Source: Pseudomonas sp. QS1027 (GTDB lineage Bacteria; Pseudomonadota; Gammaproteobacteria; Pseudomonadales; Pseudomonadaceae). From it: 64,000 nucleotides of DNA. Each line of letters opens with the position of its first letter. Positions within the stretch are counted from its first letter, which is position 1. Positions 63,329 to 64,000 of this stretch are shown here, one piece after another. The position numbers were made by a program, and so were the translations under genes. Location: the NCBI RefSeq assembly GCF_002814235.1, contig NZ_PHSU01000033.1:186001-250000 (forward strand), read 5' to 3'. The notes under the pieces are model-generated. The model was not told the origin of the DNA, made no database searches, and saw nothing but the letters and a program-made list of their open reading frames with translations.

Positions 63329-64000
63329 GTTGCTTTCCCGCCGGCTGTTGCTCCGCGGCAAAGGCGCTATAGCCACCGACAAAACAACCAACGGGCTGTT
63401 CACTGCCCGCACCCAGGTCCAGGCGCACGTAGATATCGGACGGTCGACCCATGGCGCGGCCCTGGTGCACCAGGATCGGTTGTTCATCGGCCTCGATCAT
63501 GCCGTATTCCAGTAAACCGAACGCCAGGGCCGTGGCGGCAATCCCGGTAGCGGCGTCTTCGGGGTAGCCAGAGGCCTTGGGGAATTGCCGGCTGTCGAAC
63601 TGCCGGGCGATATCCGGGCGCGGGCAGAACAGATAGAGCCCGGTGGAGTCGATCTGCTCGCACAGGTCTTTGATGCGCGGCGAGTCGGGACGCGCGGCAT
63701 CCAGCAGGGCCGGGGTCTTGACCGGAACCAGGGTCTTGATGCGGCTGGTGGCGGCGTTCAGGAACGGCAGGTCGAGGATATCGTCCGCTTGCAGGCCGAT
63801 GGCCTCGATGATCTGTGCCCGTATCTCGGCATCCTCGACTTTGCTCACCACGCCCGCCGGCTGGGAAATCTCGATAAAGGCATCATCACCCGGCTTGCCC
63901 TGGATATGCGCGGTCACGGTGCCGCTCTGGGTCTCGATGGACAACTGCCGGCGGTCGAGCTTGCCGAGTTGTTGCAGCAGCCAGACGGTGCCGATGGTGG
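63318..64000 (-). CDS. PhzF-family isomerase/epimerase (partial)
   Basis: The frame is open from the right edge to its stop at 63318 (227 codons visible). Diagnostic PhzF parts: TIGTVWLLQQL at the edge, FLNAATSRIKTLVPV, and the C-terminal ASGYPEDAATGIAATALAFGLLEYG, the DxATG(S/I) motif of the diaminopimelate-epimerase-like fold. PhzF proteins isomerise cyclic or amino acid substrates; most copies outside phenazine clusters are uncharacterised. The N-terminal catalytic Glu region lies outside the window. Upstream partner of the RidA and cupin genes. Confidence 0.85.
   Translation of the reverse strand, partial: TIGTVWLLQQLGKLDRRQLSIETQSGTVTAHIQGKPGDDAFIEISQPAGVVSKVEDAEIRAQIIEAIGLQADDILDLPFLNAATSRIKTLVPVKTPALLDAARPDSPRIKDLCEQIDSTGLYLFCPRPDIARQFDSRQFPKASGYPEDAATGIAATALAFGLLEYGMIEADEQPILVHQGRAMGRPSDIYVRLDLGAGSEQPVGCFVGGYSAFAAEQQPAGKQHEH

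Overview
The window is about 64 kb of GC-rich chromosome from a Pseudomonas, most likely of the fluorescens complex. The basis is the gene content (kdpFABC, modABC, alkB, galU-gor, mgtA), the codon bias, and the typical Pseudomonas REP hairpins (core GCCGGCTTGCTGGCGA) between genes. I saw no tRNA, rRNA, CRISPR array, transposase or prophage. The two ends cut a HisC-like aminotransferase (left) and a PhzF-family gene (right).

Region 1 (0.3-17.8 kb) is a catabolic island. It holds an LLM-class flavin monooxygenase, two paralogous flavin reductases, an aldehyde dehydrogenase, an alpha/beta hydrolase, a DUF1185 protein, a second folD, a ribB paralogue with a degenerate cyclohydrolase domain, a polyamine-type ABC importer, a NUDIX hydrolase, a DUF1330 protein and a GntR/FCD regulator. 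Five copies of a palindrome close to TATTATGGTATACCATAATA lie in front of its transcription units, so the island looks like one regulon, probably under the GntR protein. The oxygenase, reductase, dehydrogenase and hydrolase set resembles the trigonelline (N-methylnicotinate) ring-opening pathway TgnABCD; the actual substrate is unproven. FolD and RibB would fit one-carbon recycling and flavin supply.

Inside this island (3.2-6.5 kb) sits a two-gene cassette that looks like an anti-phage system related to Septu. The first gene fuses an HNH nuclease domain to an AAA/ABC-type ATPase; the second is a stand-alone HNH nuclease of the same family. It is the most unusual part of the window.

Region 2 (17.9-27.4 kb) has a LysR/aldo-keto reductase divergent pair, then a potassium block: kdpFABC, a 48-residue membrane peptide and a KimA-like permease, without kdpDE alongside. 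Region 3 (27.6-33.5 kb) has an aminotransferase/ornithine-cyclodeaminase-like operon with a YheO-type regulator, a stand-alone EPSP synthase, a HAD phosphatase and an EAL phosphodiesterase. Region 4 (33.9-43.5 kb) holds small lipoproteins, a secreted hydrolase, a Na/Pi transporter with a SLOG-like protein, and mgtA. Region 5 (43.9-49.3 kb) has a large glucosidase and modABC with an intact ModE box. Region 6 (49.3-55.1 kb) has a nitronate-monooxygenase-like enzyme, the acuR-acuI pair with matching operators, alkB and a run of small proteins. Region 7 (55.3-64 kb) has galU, gor, an AraC regulator, a quinone-oxidoreductase-like gene, a serine-type transporter, a cupin, a RidA protein and the PhzF fragment.
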